From positions 1,814,748 through 1,878,747 of the forward strand of contig NZ_JAATJE010000001.1 of NCBI RefSeq assembly GCF_011927695.1: a DNA stretch of 64,000 nt. The letters run 5' to 3'. A model generated the notes under the pieces. That model was not told the DNA's origin. It made no database searches and was given only the letters and a program-made list of their open reading frames with translations. How positions within the stretch are numbered: the first letter of the stretch is position 1; each line of letters starts with the position of its first letter. Positions 1 to 9,075 of this stretch are shown here, one piece after another. The translations under genes were made by a program, and so were the position numbers. This stretch comes from Sphingomonas jejuensis. GTDB lineage: Bacteria > Pseudomonadota > Alphaproteobacteria > Sphingomonadales > Sphingomonadaceae.

Positions 1-237
1 GTGGTTCAGGACAATGACCGCGCGATGATCGAAAAGCTGTGGAACAAGCAGGTCGAGGCCTGGTTCGACGGCGGCAAGGACGACCCGAACCTGGCGCTCG
101 TCTATCTCGACATCGATTCCGCGGAGCTGTGGGAGACGGACATCTCCATCTCCGGCCGGCTGAAGATGCTGTTCGGCGGCACGATCAAGGGATCCGAGTC
201 GTCGAGCCACGCGAAGGTCTCGACGACGGCGGCCTGA
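1..237 (+). CDS. pyridoxamine 5'-phosphate oxidase-like general stress protein (C-terminal part)
   Basis: The last 78 residues of a protein that begins before the window; the GTG at base 1 is probably internal. The pattern in which a short helix (residues 8-22, with LWNKQVEAWFDGGKDDP) is followed by a strand VYLDIDSAELW matches the C-terminal half of the FMN-binding split-barrel family called general stress protein 26 (Pyrid_ox_like). Members bind flavin or pyridoxal phosphate, but the substrate of this subgroup is not established. The product ends in a Ser/Thr/Ala-rich tail. The FMN-binding part lies outside the window, so function rests on the C-terminal motif only. Confidence 0.75.
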   Translation: MVQDNDRAMIEKLWNKQVEAWFDGGKDDPNLALVYLDIDSAELWETDISISGRLKMLFGGTIKGSESSSHAKVSTTAA

Positions 238-296
238 CGCGGCCGGACATGGAAGGGGGCGTCGGACGCGGGTCCGGCGCCCCTTTTCCTTGTTCG

Positions 297-1517
297 TCAG
301 GCGTCGTGGCGCTTGATGAAGTCTTCCAGCACCGGCGCGATGCGGGTGCGCCACTTGGATCCGTTGAAGATGCCGTAGTGGCCGACGCCCTCGGCCATCA
401 GATACTGCTTGCGATCGTCCCGCAGGCTGGTCGCGAGCGTGAGCGCGGCCTTGGTCTGGCCGAGGCCGGAGATGTCGTCCCGCTCGCCCTCGATCGCCAG
501 GAGCGCGGTATCCTTGATCGCGCCGATGTCCACGCGCGTGTCGCGGTGGAAATACTCGCCGCGCGGCAGCGCGTGGCGCTGGAACACGACGTCGATCGTC
601 TGCAGATAGAACTCGGCGGTCATGTCGCAGACCGAGCGATACTCCTCGTAGAAGTCCATCGACGCCTCGGCGGACTCACCGTCGCCGCGGACGAGATGCT
701 TGAACATCTCGAAGTGGCTGAGGAGATGGCTGCCGAGGTTCATCGACATGAAGCCGGCGAGCTGCAGGAAGCCCGGATAGACGCGGCGCCCGGCCCCCGG
801 ATAGCTGTAGGGGACGGTGGCGATCACGTTCTGCTGGAACCAGGCGTGCGGCCGCTCGGTCGCGGTGAGGTTGACCGCGGTCGGCGCCTCGCGCGTGTCG
901 ACGGGCCCACCCATCATGCTGAGCGTCTTCGGCCGGGCGGGATGCCCCTCGGCCGACATCACCGCCACCGCGGCGAGCGCGGGCACGGTCGGCTGGCAGA
1001 CGGCGAGCATGTGCGCGTCGGGGCCGACAAGCTCCAGCCAATCGACGATATAGTCGATATAGTCGTCGAGATCGAAGCTGCCGTCCGACAGCGGCACCAG
1101 CTTCGCATCGCGCCAGTCGGTGATGTAGACATCGTGGCCGGGCAGCATGCGCTCCACCGTGCCGCGCAGCAGCGTGGCATAATGGCCCGACATCGGGGCG
1201 ACGATGAGCAGCCGGGGCTGACCCTCCACGCCTTCCCGCACGAAGTGGCGGAGCTGGCCGAACGGCTTGCGTCCGAGGATTTCCTCGCGCACCGCGACGT
1301 CGCGGCCGTCAACCCTGGTGCTGGCAAGGCCGAAGGCGGGCTTGCCGCGGGGGGCCGAGGCATGGGCGAACACCTCAAGCGCAGAAGCGAGGATCGGGCC
1401 GCCACCCATGTAGGAGAAGGGATTGGCGGGGTGCTGCAACAGCCCGGCACTGGCCGAGGCAAAGGCGCTGGCACCCGCAAGGAAGGACTTCTGCATCTCG
1501 TAGGCGTCGTAAAGCAT
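297..1517 (-). CDS. phaZ: intracellular polyhydroxyalkanoate depolymerase
   Basis: An alpha/beta hydrolase of about 406 residues that hydrolyses stored polyhydroxybutyrate granules inside the cell. The nucleophile box is AVCQPT, so the nucleophile is cysteine rather than serine, as in the known intracellular PHB depolymerase type (PHB_depo_C). An acidic residue in EGERDD and the histidine in GVGHYGIF complete a plausible triad. I chose the methionine opening MLYDAYEMQ at 1517, which is the usual start of the family and lies 11 nt after an AAGGA; an ATG three codons upstream (1526) would leave no room for a ribosome site. It is transcribed away from the ABC exporter. Its presence implies the organism makes PHA. 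Confidence 0.9.
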   Translation of the reverse strand: MLYDAYEMQKSFLAGASAFASASAGLLQHPANPFSYMGGGPILASALEVFAHASAPRGKPAFGLASTRVDGRDVAVREEILGRKPFGQLRHFVREGVEGQPRLLIVAPMSGHYATLLRGTVERMLPGHDVYITDWRDAKLVPLSDGSFDLDDYIDYIVDWLELVGPDAHMLAVCQPTVPALAAVAVMSAEGHPARPKTLSMMGGPVDTREAPTAVNLTATERPHAWFQQNVIATVPYSYPGAGRRVYPGFLQLAGFMSMNLGSHLLSHFEMFKHLVRGDGESAEASMDFYEEYRSVCDMTAEFYLQTIDVVFQRHALPRGEYFHRDTRVDIGAIKDTALLAIEGERDDISGLGQTKAALTLATSLRDDRKQYLMAEGVGHYGIFNGSKWRTRIAPVLEDFIKRHDA

Positions 1518-1653
1518 CGAAATCATCGTCCTTCAGGCCGCAGGATCGGCTCAACCGTTTAAGTCAAAGACCATAACGCGCGGTTTCGCAATGCGGCATC
1601 ATCCAATCGCCCTTGCGGTTCCCCACGGGCGCAAAGGGCAGTAGAGCGCGCGC

Positions 1654-3468
1654 ATGGCACGAGGTGACGACGGCAGCGCGGCCGAGGTGGCGGCGGCAGG
1701 GGCAGCAGGCGGCGGGGAGCGGCGGCTGGGCAACCTCAAGATGGTCTGGCGCGCGGCGATCCGCTATCCGGGCCACATCGCGCTGGCGGGCCTGTCGCTG
1801 CTGGTCGCGGCGGCGGCGACGCTCGCGATCCCGAGCGGGTTCAAGCGGGTGATCGACCAGGGCTTCGCCAGCGGTGCGGTCGATATCACGCCCTACTTCA
1901 ACTACCTGCTGATGATCGTCGCCGTCCTGGCGCTGGCAACGGCGGCGCGCTTCTATTTCGTGTCATGGCTGGGCGAACGGGTGGTCGCCGACATCCGCGT
2001 GCTGGTGCAGGACAATCTGCTGCGGCTGGCGCCCCGCTTCTTCGAGGAAAACCGCCCGGCCGAGATCGCGTCGCGGCTGACCGCCGACACCTCGGTGATC
2101 GAACAGGTGGTGGGATCCACCGTATCCGTCGCCCTGCGCAACGTCGTGATGGGCGTGGGCGGCATCGCCTATCTCTTCACGCTGGCGCCGCGGCTGACGG
2201 GCATGCTGCTCTTGGGCATCCCGCTCATCATCCTGCCGATCGCGCTTCTCGGGCGGCGGCTGACGCAACTTTCCCGGCGCAGCCAGGACCGCGTGGCGGA
2301 GGTCGGCACCACCGCGTCCGACGCGCTGGGTGCGATGAAGATCGTGCAGGTGTTCGGCCAGGAACGGCGCGAGGGCCTGCGCTTCGCCGATGCGGTGGAA
2401 CGCGCGTTCGGCACCGCCAAGACGCGCATCCTGCTGCGCGCCGGTATGACGGCGGTGGTGATCGCGCTGATCTTCGGATCGATCGTGCTGGTGATGTGGC
2501 AGGGCGCGCTGGACGTGGCGGCGGGCCGCATGTCGAGCGGCGACATCGCAGCCTTCGTCGTGACCGGCGCGCTGGTGGCCGGTGCGTTCGGCGCGCTGAC
2601 CGAGGTCTATGGCGACCTGCTGCGCGGCGCCGGCGCGGCCGGGCGGCTGGCGCAGCTGGTGGCGGAGCAGCCGGAGATCGCACCGCCGGCCAACCCGCGC
2701 CCGTTGCCGCCGCCGACCGGCAGCCTTGCCTTCCGCAACGTCGAATTCCGCTATCCCACGCGCCCGGACCTGCCCGCCCTCCACGACTTCACGCTGGAGG
2801 TGAAGCCTGGCGAGACGGTGGCGGTGGTCGGGCCGTCGGGCGCGGGCAAGTCCACGCTGTTCCAGCTCGCCGCCCGCTTCTACGACCCGCAGGCGGGAAC
2901 CGTGCTGATCGACGGCGTGCCGCTGCCTGACGCCGATCCCGCCGCGGTGCGGGCGCGGCTGGCGCTGGTCCCGCAGGAGACGGTGGTGTTCGCGGCAAGC
3001 GCGCGCGACAATCTCCGCTACGGCCGCTGGGACGCGAGCGATGAGGCGATCTGGGAAGCGGCGGAGGCCGCCAACGCCGCGGAGTTCCTGCGCGCGCTCC
3101 CGGACGGCCTGGACACGCAGCTGGGCGAAGGCGGTGCACGGCTGTCCGGCGGGCAACGGCAGCGCATCGCGATCGCCCGCGCGCTGTTGCGCGATGCGCC
3201 CATCCTGCTGCTCGACGAAGCGACATCGGCGCTGGACGCGGAATCCGAGCGCGCGGTGCAGCTTGCGTTCGAGCGGGTGGCGGCCGGACGCACCACGATC
3301 GTCATCGCGCACCGGCTCGCCACCGTGCGGGCGGCGGACCGCATCATCGTGATGGATGCGGGGCGTATCGTGGAGGAAGGCACGCACGACCGGCTGGTGG
3401 CGCAGGGCGGCCTCTACGCTCGGCTGGCGCGGCTTCAGTTCGACGATCCGACAAGCCTGACTGCGTAG
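1654..3468 (+). CDS. ABC exporter, fused permease-ATPase (MsbA-like)
   Basis: A half-transporter of 604 residues: an Ala/Gly-rich N-terminus, a six-helix ABC transmembrane domain (roughly residues 40-330) and a nucleotide-binding domain. The latter shows Walker A GPSGAGKST (about 393-401), the signature LSGGQRQR (about 497), Walker B ILLLDEATS (about 517) and the switch histidine in IVIAHRLAT. It should work as a homodimer in the inner membrane, exporting a lipid or hydrophobic compound; the substrate cannot be read from sequence. The family is the MsbA-related group common in alphaproteobacteria. It stands alone, with about 500 non-coding bases after it. Confidence 0.9.
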   Translation: MARGDDGSAAEVAAAGAAGGGERRLGNLKMVWRAAIRYPGHIALAGLSLLVAAAATLAIPSGFKRVIDQGFASGAVDITPYFNYLLMIVAVLALATAARFYFVSWLGERVVADIRVLVQDNLLRLAPRFFEENRPAEIASRLTADTSVIEQVVGSTVSVALRNVVMGVGGIAYLFTLAPRLTGMLLLGIPLIILPIALLGRRLTQLSRRSQDRVAEVGTTASDALGAMKIVQVFGQERREGLRFADAVERAFGTAKTRILLRAGMTAVVIALIFGSIVLVMWQGALDVAAGRMSSGDIAAFVVTGALVAGAFGALTEVYGDLLRGAGAAGRLAQLVAEQPEIAPPANPRPLPPPTGSLAFRNVEFRYPTRPDLPALHDFTLEVKPGETVAVVGPSGAGKSTLFQLAARFYDPQAGTVLIDGVPLPDADPAAVRARLALVPQETVVFAASARDNLRYGRWDASDEAIWEAAEAANAAEFLRALPDGLDTQLGEGGARLSGGQRQRIAIARALLRDAPILLLDEATSALDAESERAVQLAFERVAAGRTTIVIAHRLATVRAADRIIVMDAGRIVEEGTHDRLVAQGGLYARLARLQFDDPTSLTA

Positions 3469-3970
3469 ACGGAGCGGCGGATTGGGTGGCGGCGATGTGG
3501 TGGTCGCCCGCCCCGTTCAGGCGATGCGAGGTGATGAAGCGGGGTTCGGACAAGCCTGCAGGCGGCTGAAAGCCTGGCCGGTCACCGAACGACGCTCGGC
3601 GCGCTGGAGGCGTCTTTCCCGGGAAGGTGGAAGCCGCAGATCGGCGACCTGACAAGCTTGGTCCCGAAGAAGCAGGCGCGGACTGGTCGAGGTCCGGCCG
3701 TGAACGAGAGATGTGCCGGTTCACGGCGCGACGGTCAGCGGTTGAGCCGACGTTTCCGCAGCCGAGGGGCAACACAATTGGAGCCGAACGGCGCGGCCGA
3801 GGCGCTGGTCAGCCACGTCGAGCCCCGCCGCAAACCGAAGCATCTCTGGTCATAGAGTGGCGTCACCGGTGCGCTGATGGCCTCGTGGCGCCGAACTCGC
3901 ACCCCGGTGGACGGCGCTCCTCGCCTCAGCCTCGGATCAGCTCGCACCGGGCAGCGGGTCCGAGCGCATG
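3469..3970. other. non-coding stretch between the ABC exporter and the exbD terminator
   Basis: About 500 bases without a convincing gene. Open frames here lack family resemblance and ribosome sites. No RNA gene or repeat was recognised. Confidence 0.5.
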
Positions 3971-4008
3971 AAAAAAGGGCCCGCCGGAACAACGGCGAGC
4001 CCCTTTTT
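3971..4008 (-). terminator. rho-independent terminator of the tonB-exb cluster
   Basis: An inverted repeat whose arms read AAAAAAGGGCCCGCCG and CGGCGAGCCCCTTTTT around a GAACAA loop. It has one mismatch and lies just past the stop of the last exbD gene. On the minus strand the stem is followed by a run of T; the A-run on the other side could make it bidirectional. Confidence 0.85.
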
Positions 4009-4031
4009 GCGTGCTGGTCGATCGATGCCGA

Positions 4032-4457
4032 TCAGAACTCGCGATACTGCTCGTTCCCGACGAAACCAAGCTTGGTGATCTCGGCACGGCGGACCACCGC
4101 GAGCACCTGATCAACCGTCAGGTAGGGCGCGTTGGCGTCCGGCTGGATCTGCAGTTCCGGCTCGGTCGGCAGCGTCTTGGTGATGTCCAGATACTGACGC
4201 AGCAGCACCAGGTTCACCGGCTGGGCGTTCCAGGCGATGCCGCTCTGCGGATCGATCGTGATCTTGTTACGGACCGGATTGATCGGCGGCGGGGTGTTGG
4301 TCTGATCGTTGACCGGCAGGTCGACGTTCACCGCGTGCGTCTGGATCGGGATGGTGATGATGAACATGATGAGGAGCACGAGCATGACGTCGATCAACGG
4401 CGTCGTGTTCATCTCCATCATCGGCTCGCCGTCTTCGGTGCCGCCGCTCATCGCCAT
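4032..4457 (-). CDS. exbD: ExbD/TolR-family biopolymer transport protein (second copy)
   Basis: A 141-residue inner-membrane protein: short cytoplasmic N-terminus, one membrane helix (about residues 20-40, LIDVMLVLLIMFIITIPI) with the conserved aspartate of the proton channel, and a periplasmic domain. It works with ExbB and TonB to couple proton flow to outer-membrane receptors. A clear AAGGAG lies 9 nt before the ATG. It is the last gene of tonB-exbB-exbD-exbD and ends at a strong terminator. The two ExbD copies differ clearly in the periplasmic part, as is usual in sphingomonads and Caulobacter relatives. Confidence 0.92.
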   Translation of the reverse strand: MAMSGGTEDGEPMMEMNTTPLIDVMLVLLIMFIITIPIQTHAVNVDLPVNDQTNTPPPINPVRNKITIDPQSGIAWNAQPVNLVLLRQYLDITKTLPTEPELQIQPDANAPYLTVDQVLAVVRRAEITKLGFVGNEQYREF

Positions 4458-4475
4458 GGGACTATACTCCTTGTC

Positions 4476-4979
4476 TTAGCGCGCGCGGAGCGCGCTGCCG
4501 GCCGGCGGCTCTGAAATGAAGCCGACGCGGGCAAAGCCTGCACGCTGCATCTGGTAGATCGCGCCACCGATGCAACGGTAGGGCGTGTTGACGTCGCCGC
4601 GGATGTGGACCTCCGGCAGCTCAAGGCCGGGGGCCTCCGGTCCACCCTGGCGGGCGATCTCGGTTTCGAGCTTGTCCACGGCGCGCTCGACGAGCTGCTC
4701 CGCATTGACCGGGGTCTGGTTCCAGTAAACCTCGCAGGTCGCGTTCGCGCCGGTCTGGCCGGGCGTGGGTCGGATCGACAGCGAGACATTCTCCGGCTTC
4801 GTCTCGGTCGGCTCGAACACGACGTCGGGAAGCTGGACATCGACGGTCTGAACGACGACCGGGATGGCGATCAGGAAGATGATGAGGAGCACCAGCATGA
4901 CGTCGACGAGCGGCGTCGTGTTGATGTCCGAAAGCGGCTTTTCCGCGCCACCGTCGCCGGGGCCGACATTCATTGCCAT
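4476..4979 (-). CDS. exbD: ExbD/TolR-family biopolymer transport protein (first copy)
   Basis: A 167-residue protein with the same plan as its downstream neighbour: LSDINTTPLVDVMLVLLIIFLI gives the single membrane helix with its essential aspartate, followed by a periplasmic domain that carries an insertion of about 25 residues relative to the other copy. Two Cys residues (in ATCEVYWN and YRCIGG) lie in the periplasmic part and could form a disulfide. Only 18 bases separate it from the second exbD, so they are surely co-transcribed. Confidence 0.92.
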   Translation of the reverse strand: MAMNVGPGDGGAEKPLSDINTTPLVDVMLVLLIIFLIAIPVVVQTVDVQLPDVVFEPTETKPENVSLSIRPTPGQTGANATCEVYWNQTPVNAEQLVERAVDKLETEIARQGGPEAPGLELPEVHIRGDVNTPYRCIGGAIYQMQRAGFARVGFISEPPAGSALRAR

Positions 4980-5084
4980 TGCACGTATTCCTGCTGGAGC
5001 GGTGATTGAGTGCCGGCCGCTGTCCGGCCCCGATCCTTCATGTGGGAAGGCGGCCGGATCGGCAGCCGCCTTCCCCCAATCGAC

Positions 5085-5978
5085 TTAGCTGTTCGGCTTG
5101 GTCTGCACGCCGCCGGTCTGACCCGCGGTCGTGGTCGCGCCGCGCGCACCACCGACCGGTGCACCCGCACCCGTCGGCGACGCGGCGCCCGGGGTTGCCG
5201 GACGCGTTGCGGTCGAGCCGGTGGCCGTGCCGGTGGTCGCCGGACGGGCCGTGCCGCTGCGCACCGCCGGACGAACCGCACCACCCGACACCATGTAGCC
5301 ATGGAGGTCGTTGGAGAAGGCGCCCAGGTCCTCGGCGATGTGCTTGTTGCGGCGCTGCAGCCAGTTGTAGGCGAGCACGGCCGGCACGGCGACGACGAGG
5401 CCGAGCGCGGTCATGATGAGCGCCTCACCGACCGGGCCGGCGACGGCGTCGATCGATGCCTGGCCGGACGCGCCGATGCGGATCAGCGCGCGGTAGATGC
5501 CGACCACGGTGCCGAACAGGCCGATGAACGGCGCGGTGGCGCCAACCGTCGCCAGGAAGGCGAGACCGCCGCCGAGCTTCGAGTTGATGGTCGCCTGGCT
5601 GCGCGCCAGCGAGCTCAGCATCCAGTCATGCTGGTCGACGGGGTCGGTCAGCTTGCCGTGCTGGTCCTGCGCGACCAGGCCGTCGTCGACGATCTGGCGG
5701 TAGGCGCTGTTCGCCTCCAGCTTGCCCGCGCCTTCGCGCAGGTTGGTGTTGTTCCAGAAGCTGGCGCGCACGCGCTTGCCCTGGTTGATGATCTTCTGCT
5801 GCTCGAACAGCTTGGTGAAGAGGATGTAGAAGGAGAAGATCGACATGCCCACCAGGATGGTGAACGTGCCCTGCGCGATCAGGCCACCCTCGCGGAGCGC
5901 GGCGCCGAGACCGTACGGGTTTGCTTCTGCACCGCCGGGGGCCGCGGCGGCGGCCGAGGCGAGAAGATGAATGAGCAT
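5085..5978 (-). CDS. exbB: MotA/TolQ/ExbB proton-channel family protein
   Basis: A 297-residue inner-membrane protein with an N-terminal helix, a long cytoplasmic loop and the two-helix MotA/TolQ/ExbB core (about residues 165-235, with GATAPFIGLFGTVVGIYRAL and ALIMTALGLVVAVPAVLAYN). The C-terminal 60 residues are low-complexity Gly/Ala/Thr/Pro, which is odd for the family and probably disordered. It forms the stator pentamer around the ExbD dimer and energises TonB. An AGGAAG precedes the ATG at suitable distance. It lies between tonB and the first exbD. Confidence 0.92.
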   Translation of the reverse strand: MLIHLLASAAAAAPGGAEANPYGLGAALREGGLIAQGTFTILVGMSIFSFYILFTKLFEQQKIINQGKRVRASFWNNTNLREGAGKLEANSAYRQIVDDGLVAQDQHGKLTDPVDQHDWMLSSLARSQATINSKLGGGLAFLATVGATAPFIGLFGTVVGIYRALIRIGASGQASIDAVAGPVGEALIMTALGLVVAVPAVLAYNWLQRRNKHIAEDLGAFSNDLHGYMVSGGAVRPAVRSGTARPATTGTATGSTATRPATPGAASPTGAGAPVGGARGATTTAGQTGGVQTKPNS

Positions 5979-6060
5979 CGCTTGGCTTCCTGTTTCTAGA
6001 ATAATCTGACTGAAGGGGACGAAATGGCCCGCCGGCGCCGCCGGCGGGCCTGCTGTTCGA

Positions 6061-6741
6061 TTACTGCTCGATCCGCCACGTGAAATTCAGGCGCAGACCG
6101 CTCTGGCGCGTCGGGTTGCCGGCCTGGTCAAGCGGCGGCGAATAACGACCGCGACGCGTGATGGCCGTGCAGGTGGCCGCGTCAAGATCCGAATGACCGC
6201 TGGACGAAGTCACCGTGCAGTTCTCGATACGACCCTGCGCGTTGACGTCGAACCGGACACCCACACGTCCCTCACGCTCCTCACGAAGCGCACGGGCCGG
6301 ATAGTCGGCCTGGGTCAGCCACGAGCCCGGGTTGCCGCGGGCCGAGGCCGCACGGCTGACCGTGGCAACCGGTGCCGCTGGCGGGGCCGGCGGGGCCGGC
6401 GGCGCGGGCGGAGGCGCGATCGGGATCGGATTGTAGTTCTGCGGCGGCGTCGGCTGCGTGAACACAGGCGGCGGCGGCGTAGGCGCCCGCACCAGCGGCG
6501 GCGGCGACACCACGGGCGGCGGCTCGATCGGCTGATCGGGCGGCGGCGGGGGTGGCGGCTCTTCCTCGGGCGGGGGTGGCGGCTCTTCCACGTCGACCAC
6601 CGTCAACTCTTCCTGAACCTTCGACACGAAGTTCGAGGCGAGCCCGGTGACCAACGCATAGCCGAGCACGACATGGATCAGGACGACGATAACGATCGAC
6701 CAGATCTTGCCAGCGCTCATCTTCTGGTCAGCGTAAGCCAT
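6061..6741 (-). CDS. tonB: energy transducer TonB
   Basis: A protein of 226 residues from the start MAYADQKM, which I prefer because an AGGAG lies 11 nt upstream; an in-frame ATG at 6819 would add 26 residues without homology. It has one N-terminal membrane helix (IWSIVIVVLIHVVLGYAL), a long proline-rich periplasmic spacer (about residues 55-145, many PPPP and EPPPP runs) and a C-terminal TonB domain with the usual YPxxA motif (ADYPARALREEREGRVGV). It transmits the proton-motive force to TonB-dependent receptors, which sphingomonads have in large numbers. First gene of the cluster. Confidence 0.95.
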   Translation of the reverse strand: MAYADQKMSAGKIWSIVIVVLIHVVLGYALVTGLASNFVSKVQEELTVVDVEEPPPPPEEEPPPPPPPDQPIEPPPVVSPPPLVRAPTPPPPVFTQPTPPQNYNPIPIAPPPAPPAPPAPPAAPVATVSRAASARGNPGSWLTQADYPARALREEREGRVGVRFDVNAQGRIENCTVTSSSGHSDLDAATCTAITRRGRYSPPLDQAGNPTRQSGLRLNFTWRIEQ

Positions 6742-6989
6742 TCGGTAACCAAACTCCTGGCAGTTGGGCAGCGGCGCGACCGCCGCGGCACCGGATCGTT
6801 CCATCCAGTCGTCCTGCACGAACGAATATTTCGTCCGGGCAGTTCGACGAAAGGCTTAACCCGCAGCTTTGAGCGACGCAAACGCTTTGTCGCCGTCTTG
6901 ATGCCGCAACGTCGCCCATGTCATTAACGAAGGCTTCTTGAGGCAGGCTCACGCACCTGGCAGCCGCGCCGTCCCGATATGGAGCAGAC

Positions 6990-7862
6990 ATGGCCGGCAT
7001 CCTTTCCCTTCTTCTCGCCGCCGCGAGCCCGGCGCTCTCGGCGCAAGCCGCTCCCCCGCCCCCTGCCCCGGCAGCGGCGCCGACGGCGGCGCCCACCATC
7101 GGCTATGTCGACCAGGCGGATCTGGCGCTGTCCGCGCCGGTCGCCGCGATCGTGACGATCGACCGCGCCACCCGGCTGCGCGACGCGCGCGCCACGGGCG
7201 TGGCGGCAGGATCGACCCGATTCTACGTCGAGGCGGATGTCGCCACGCTGTTGAAGGGCACGGGCGGGCTGGCATCGCGCGTGACCTATCTGGTGGACGT
7301 GCCCAACGACGCGCGCGGCCGGCCGGCGCGGCTGCGCGACCGGCGGGTGATCGTGCTCGCACGGCCGGTGCCGGCGCGGGCGGGCGAGCTGCAGCTGGTC
7401 GCCGCCGATGCGCAGATCGACTGGACGCCGGCGAATGAGGCGCAGCTGCGCGCGATCCTGACGGCGGCGGCGGCGGCCGATGCGCCACCCGCCGTGACCG
7501 GCATCGCCAGCGGCTTCAGCGTCGCCGGCACCCTGCCGGGCGAAAGCGAGACGCAGCTGTTCGTGCAGACCGCGGACCGCCGGCCGATGACGCTGAGCGT
7601 GCTGCGCCGGCCGGGCGAGACGGTGCGCTGGGCAGTGTCGCAGACCGAGATCGTCGACGAATCGGCCGCCCCGCCGCCGCGCGACACGCTGCTGTGGTAC
7701 CGGCTGGCGTGCGGGCTCCCGCGCACGCTGCCGCCGACAATCGCGGCCGGCGCCGACGCGGAACGAATCGCGGCCGATTACCAGGTCGTGCTCGACGGGC
7801 TGGGCCCGTGCGAGCGTCAGCGCGACGAGAGCGAGACGCCGACGCCGGCGCAATCCGGGTAG
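6990..7862 (+). CDS. secreted protein of unknown function
   Basis: A 290-residue protein with a cleavable-looking signal peptide (residues 1-18) followed by a Pro/Ala linker and a beta-rich domain. Two segments, IDRATRLRDARATGVAAG and ADRRPMTLSVLRRPGETV, suggest binding-type strands, but I recognise no catalytic motif. A GGAG sits about 6 nt before the ATG. Its end overlaps the convergent folB by 46 bases. I think it is a conserved unknown of sphingomonads; no function is claimed. Confidence 0.7.
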   Translation: MAGILSLLLAAASPALSAQAAPPPPAPAAAPTAAPTIGYVDQADLALSAPVAAIVTIDRATRLRDARATGVAAGSTRFYVEADVATLLKGTGGLASRVTYLVDVPNDARGRPARLRDRRVIVLARPVPARAGELQLVAADAQIDWTPANEAQLRAILTAAAAADAPPAVTGIASGFSVAGTLPGESETQLFVQTADRRPMTLSVLRRPGETVRWAVSQTEIVDESAAPPPRDTLLWYRLACGLPRTLPPTIAAGADAERIAADYQVVLDGLGPCERQRDESETPTPAQSG

Positions 7863-8230
7863 ATGTCGGGCTTGCGCGTCGACACGGTGAGCGCGACCAC
7901 GCCGTGGCGGGCCGCGATCATCGCGTAGATGGCCCGCGCCAGCGTTTCCTGAAGGTTGTAGCGGCGTTCGGTGGCGATACGGCGGATGTCCGTGCGCAGA
8001 TGGTCGTAGTTCCACGCGCTGTCGGCATCGTCGCTGGCGGCAAAGGCGGCCTCGTCCAGCCAAACCTCCACCGAGACGAGCAGCCGCTGCGGATTGCCGA
8101 TCTCGAAATCATGGAAGCCGATGTCGACGGCGAGGTCATAGTCGGTGATGAAGATGGTGCGCGTGCGCGGCGCCAGCGTGGGCGGGACCATGTCGTCGAG
8201 CAGCGCGGCGGGGGACGGGTCGGCAATCAT
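7817..8230 (-). CDS. folB: dihydroneopterin aldolase
   Basis: A 137-residue FolB-type enzyme that splits 7,8-dihydroneopterin into 6-hydroxymethyl-dihydropterin and glycolaldehyde in folate synthesis. The family pattern is visible: DYDLAVDIGFHDFE near the start (with the conserved Gly-Phe and acidic residue), WNYDHLRTDI in the middle and VSTRKPDIYPDCAGVGV near the end. The ATG at 8230 overlaps the stop of the upstream reductase by one base (TGATG), which points to translational coupling; a GTG one codon earlier is also possible. Its partner is a pteridine-reductase-like protein. Confidence 0.88.
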   Translation of the reverse strand: MIADPSPAALLDDMVPPTLAPRTRTIFITDYDLAVDIGFHDFEIGNPQRLLVSVEVWLDEAAFAASDDADSAWNYDHLRTDIRRIATERRYNLQETLARAIYAMIAARHGVVALTVSTRKPDIYPDCAGVGVSLSSR

Positions 8231-8994
8231 CACGGCTCCATGAACTGAACGTCGCGCGGCAGACGCAGGAAGCGCTGCCCGGCATCGAGCACGATCGTCT
8301 GCCCCGTCAGCACCGGGCTGGCCACCGCAAAGCGCAGCGCCGAGACGATGTCGGCAACGGAGACGCCGCGGCCAAGCGCGTTGACGCGGTGGACGGCATC
8401 GAAGCCTTCCCGCGTCTGCGGGCCGGACACCAGCGTGACGGAGGGCGCGATGCCCACCATGCGGATGCCGCGCGGCGCCAGCACCCGCGCCGCGATCTCC
8501 GCCATGCCGGCGAACGCCATCTTTGATACGGTGTAGGAGAAGAAGTCCGGGTTCGGGTTCTCCAGCTTGGCGTCGAGCAGGTTGACGACCAGCCCCCCTG
8601 CCCTGGCCGGCACGGCGGCGGCAAAGGCGCGGGTGAGAAAGGCGGGTGCCCGGGCATTGATCGCCATGTGCCGGTCCCAGGCGGCGACCGTCATGTCGTC
8701 AAAGCCATCAAGGTCGAACAGCGAGGCGTTGTTGACGAGGAGCGCGGGCGGCGGCAGCCCGTCCAGCGCGGCGACGATGTGCGCAGGGGCGTTGGGATCG
8801 ACGAGATCGGCCACCACCACGCGGCCGGCCCCCAGCGAATCGCGCAGCGCCATCGCCCCGTCCACCGACCGGTTGCAGTGGAGAAGGACGGTCCAACCGT
8901 CGGCACCCAGCGCCTCCGCCAGTGCCCGGCCGATCCGCCGGCCCGCGCCCGTCACGATGGCGGTGCGCGGCCCCCCGCCGAACTCCGGCGTCAT
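8230..8994 (-). CDS. short-chain dehydrogenase, pteridine reductase (FolM)-like
   Basis: A 254-residue Rossmann-fold oxidoreductase. The nucleotide site reads TGAGRRIGRALA, with the arginine that marks the pteridine-reductase branch and NADPH preference. VNNASLF and the active site YTVSK (Tyr and Lys) follow. The coupling to folB supports a role in reducing dihydropterins, for example dihydromonapterin as FolM does, but a different small carbonyl substrate cannot be excluded. Confidence 0.82.
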   Translation of the reverse strand: MTPEFGGGPRTAIVTGAGRRIGRALAEALGADGWTVLLHCNRSVDGAMALRDSLGAGRVVVADLVDPNAPAHIVAALDGLPPPALLVNNASLFDLDGFDDMTVAAWDRHMAINARAPAFLTRAFAAAVPARAGGLVVNLLDAKLENPNPDFFSYTVSKMAFAGMAEIAARVLAPRGIRMVGIAPSVTLVSGPQTREGFDAVHRVNALGRGVSVADIVSALRFAVASPVLTGQTIVLDAGQRFLRLPRDVQFMEP

Positions 8995-9075
8995 GCTGTC
9001 CCCTTTCTTTTCACGGGCGCGACGCTAAAGCGCGCCGCTCTGCCCGTCCACCGACGGGCGCGAGAGTTGCCGGCC

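Noticed and set aside
39..1562. 507-residue open frame on the plus strand opposite phaZ
   Set aside because: It is Arg/His/Ala-rich, without motifs, and mirrors the wobble pattern of the real gene on the other strand, a common artefact in GC-rich DNA.
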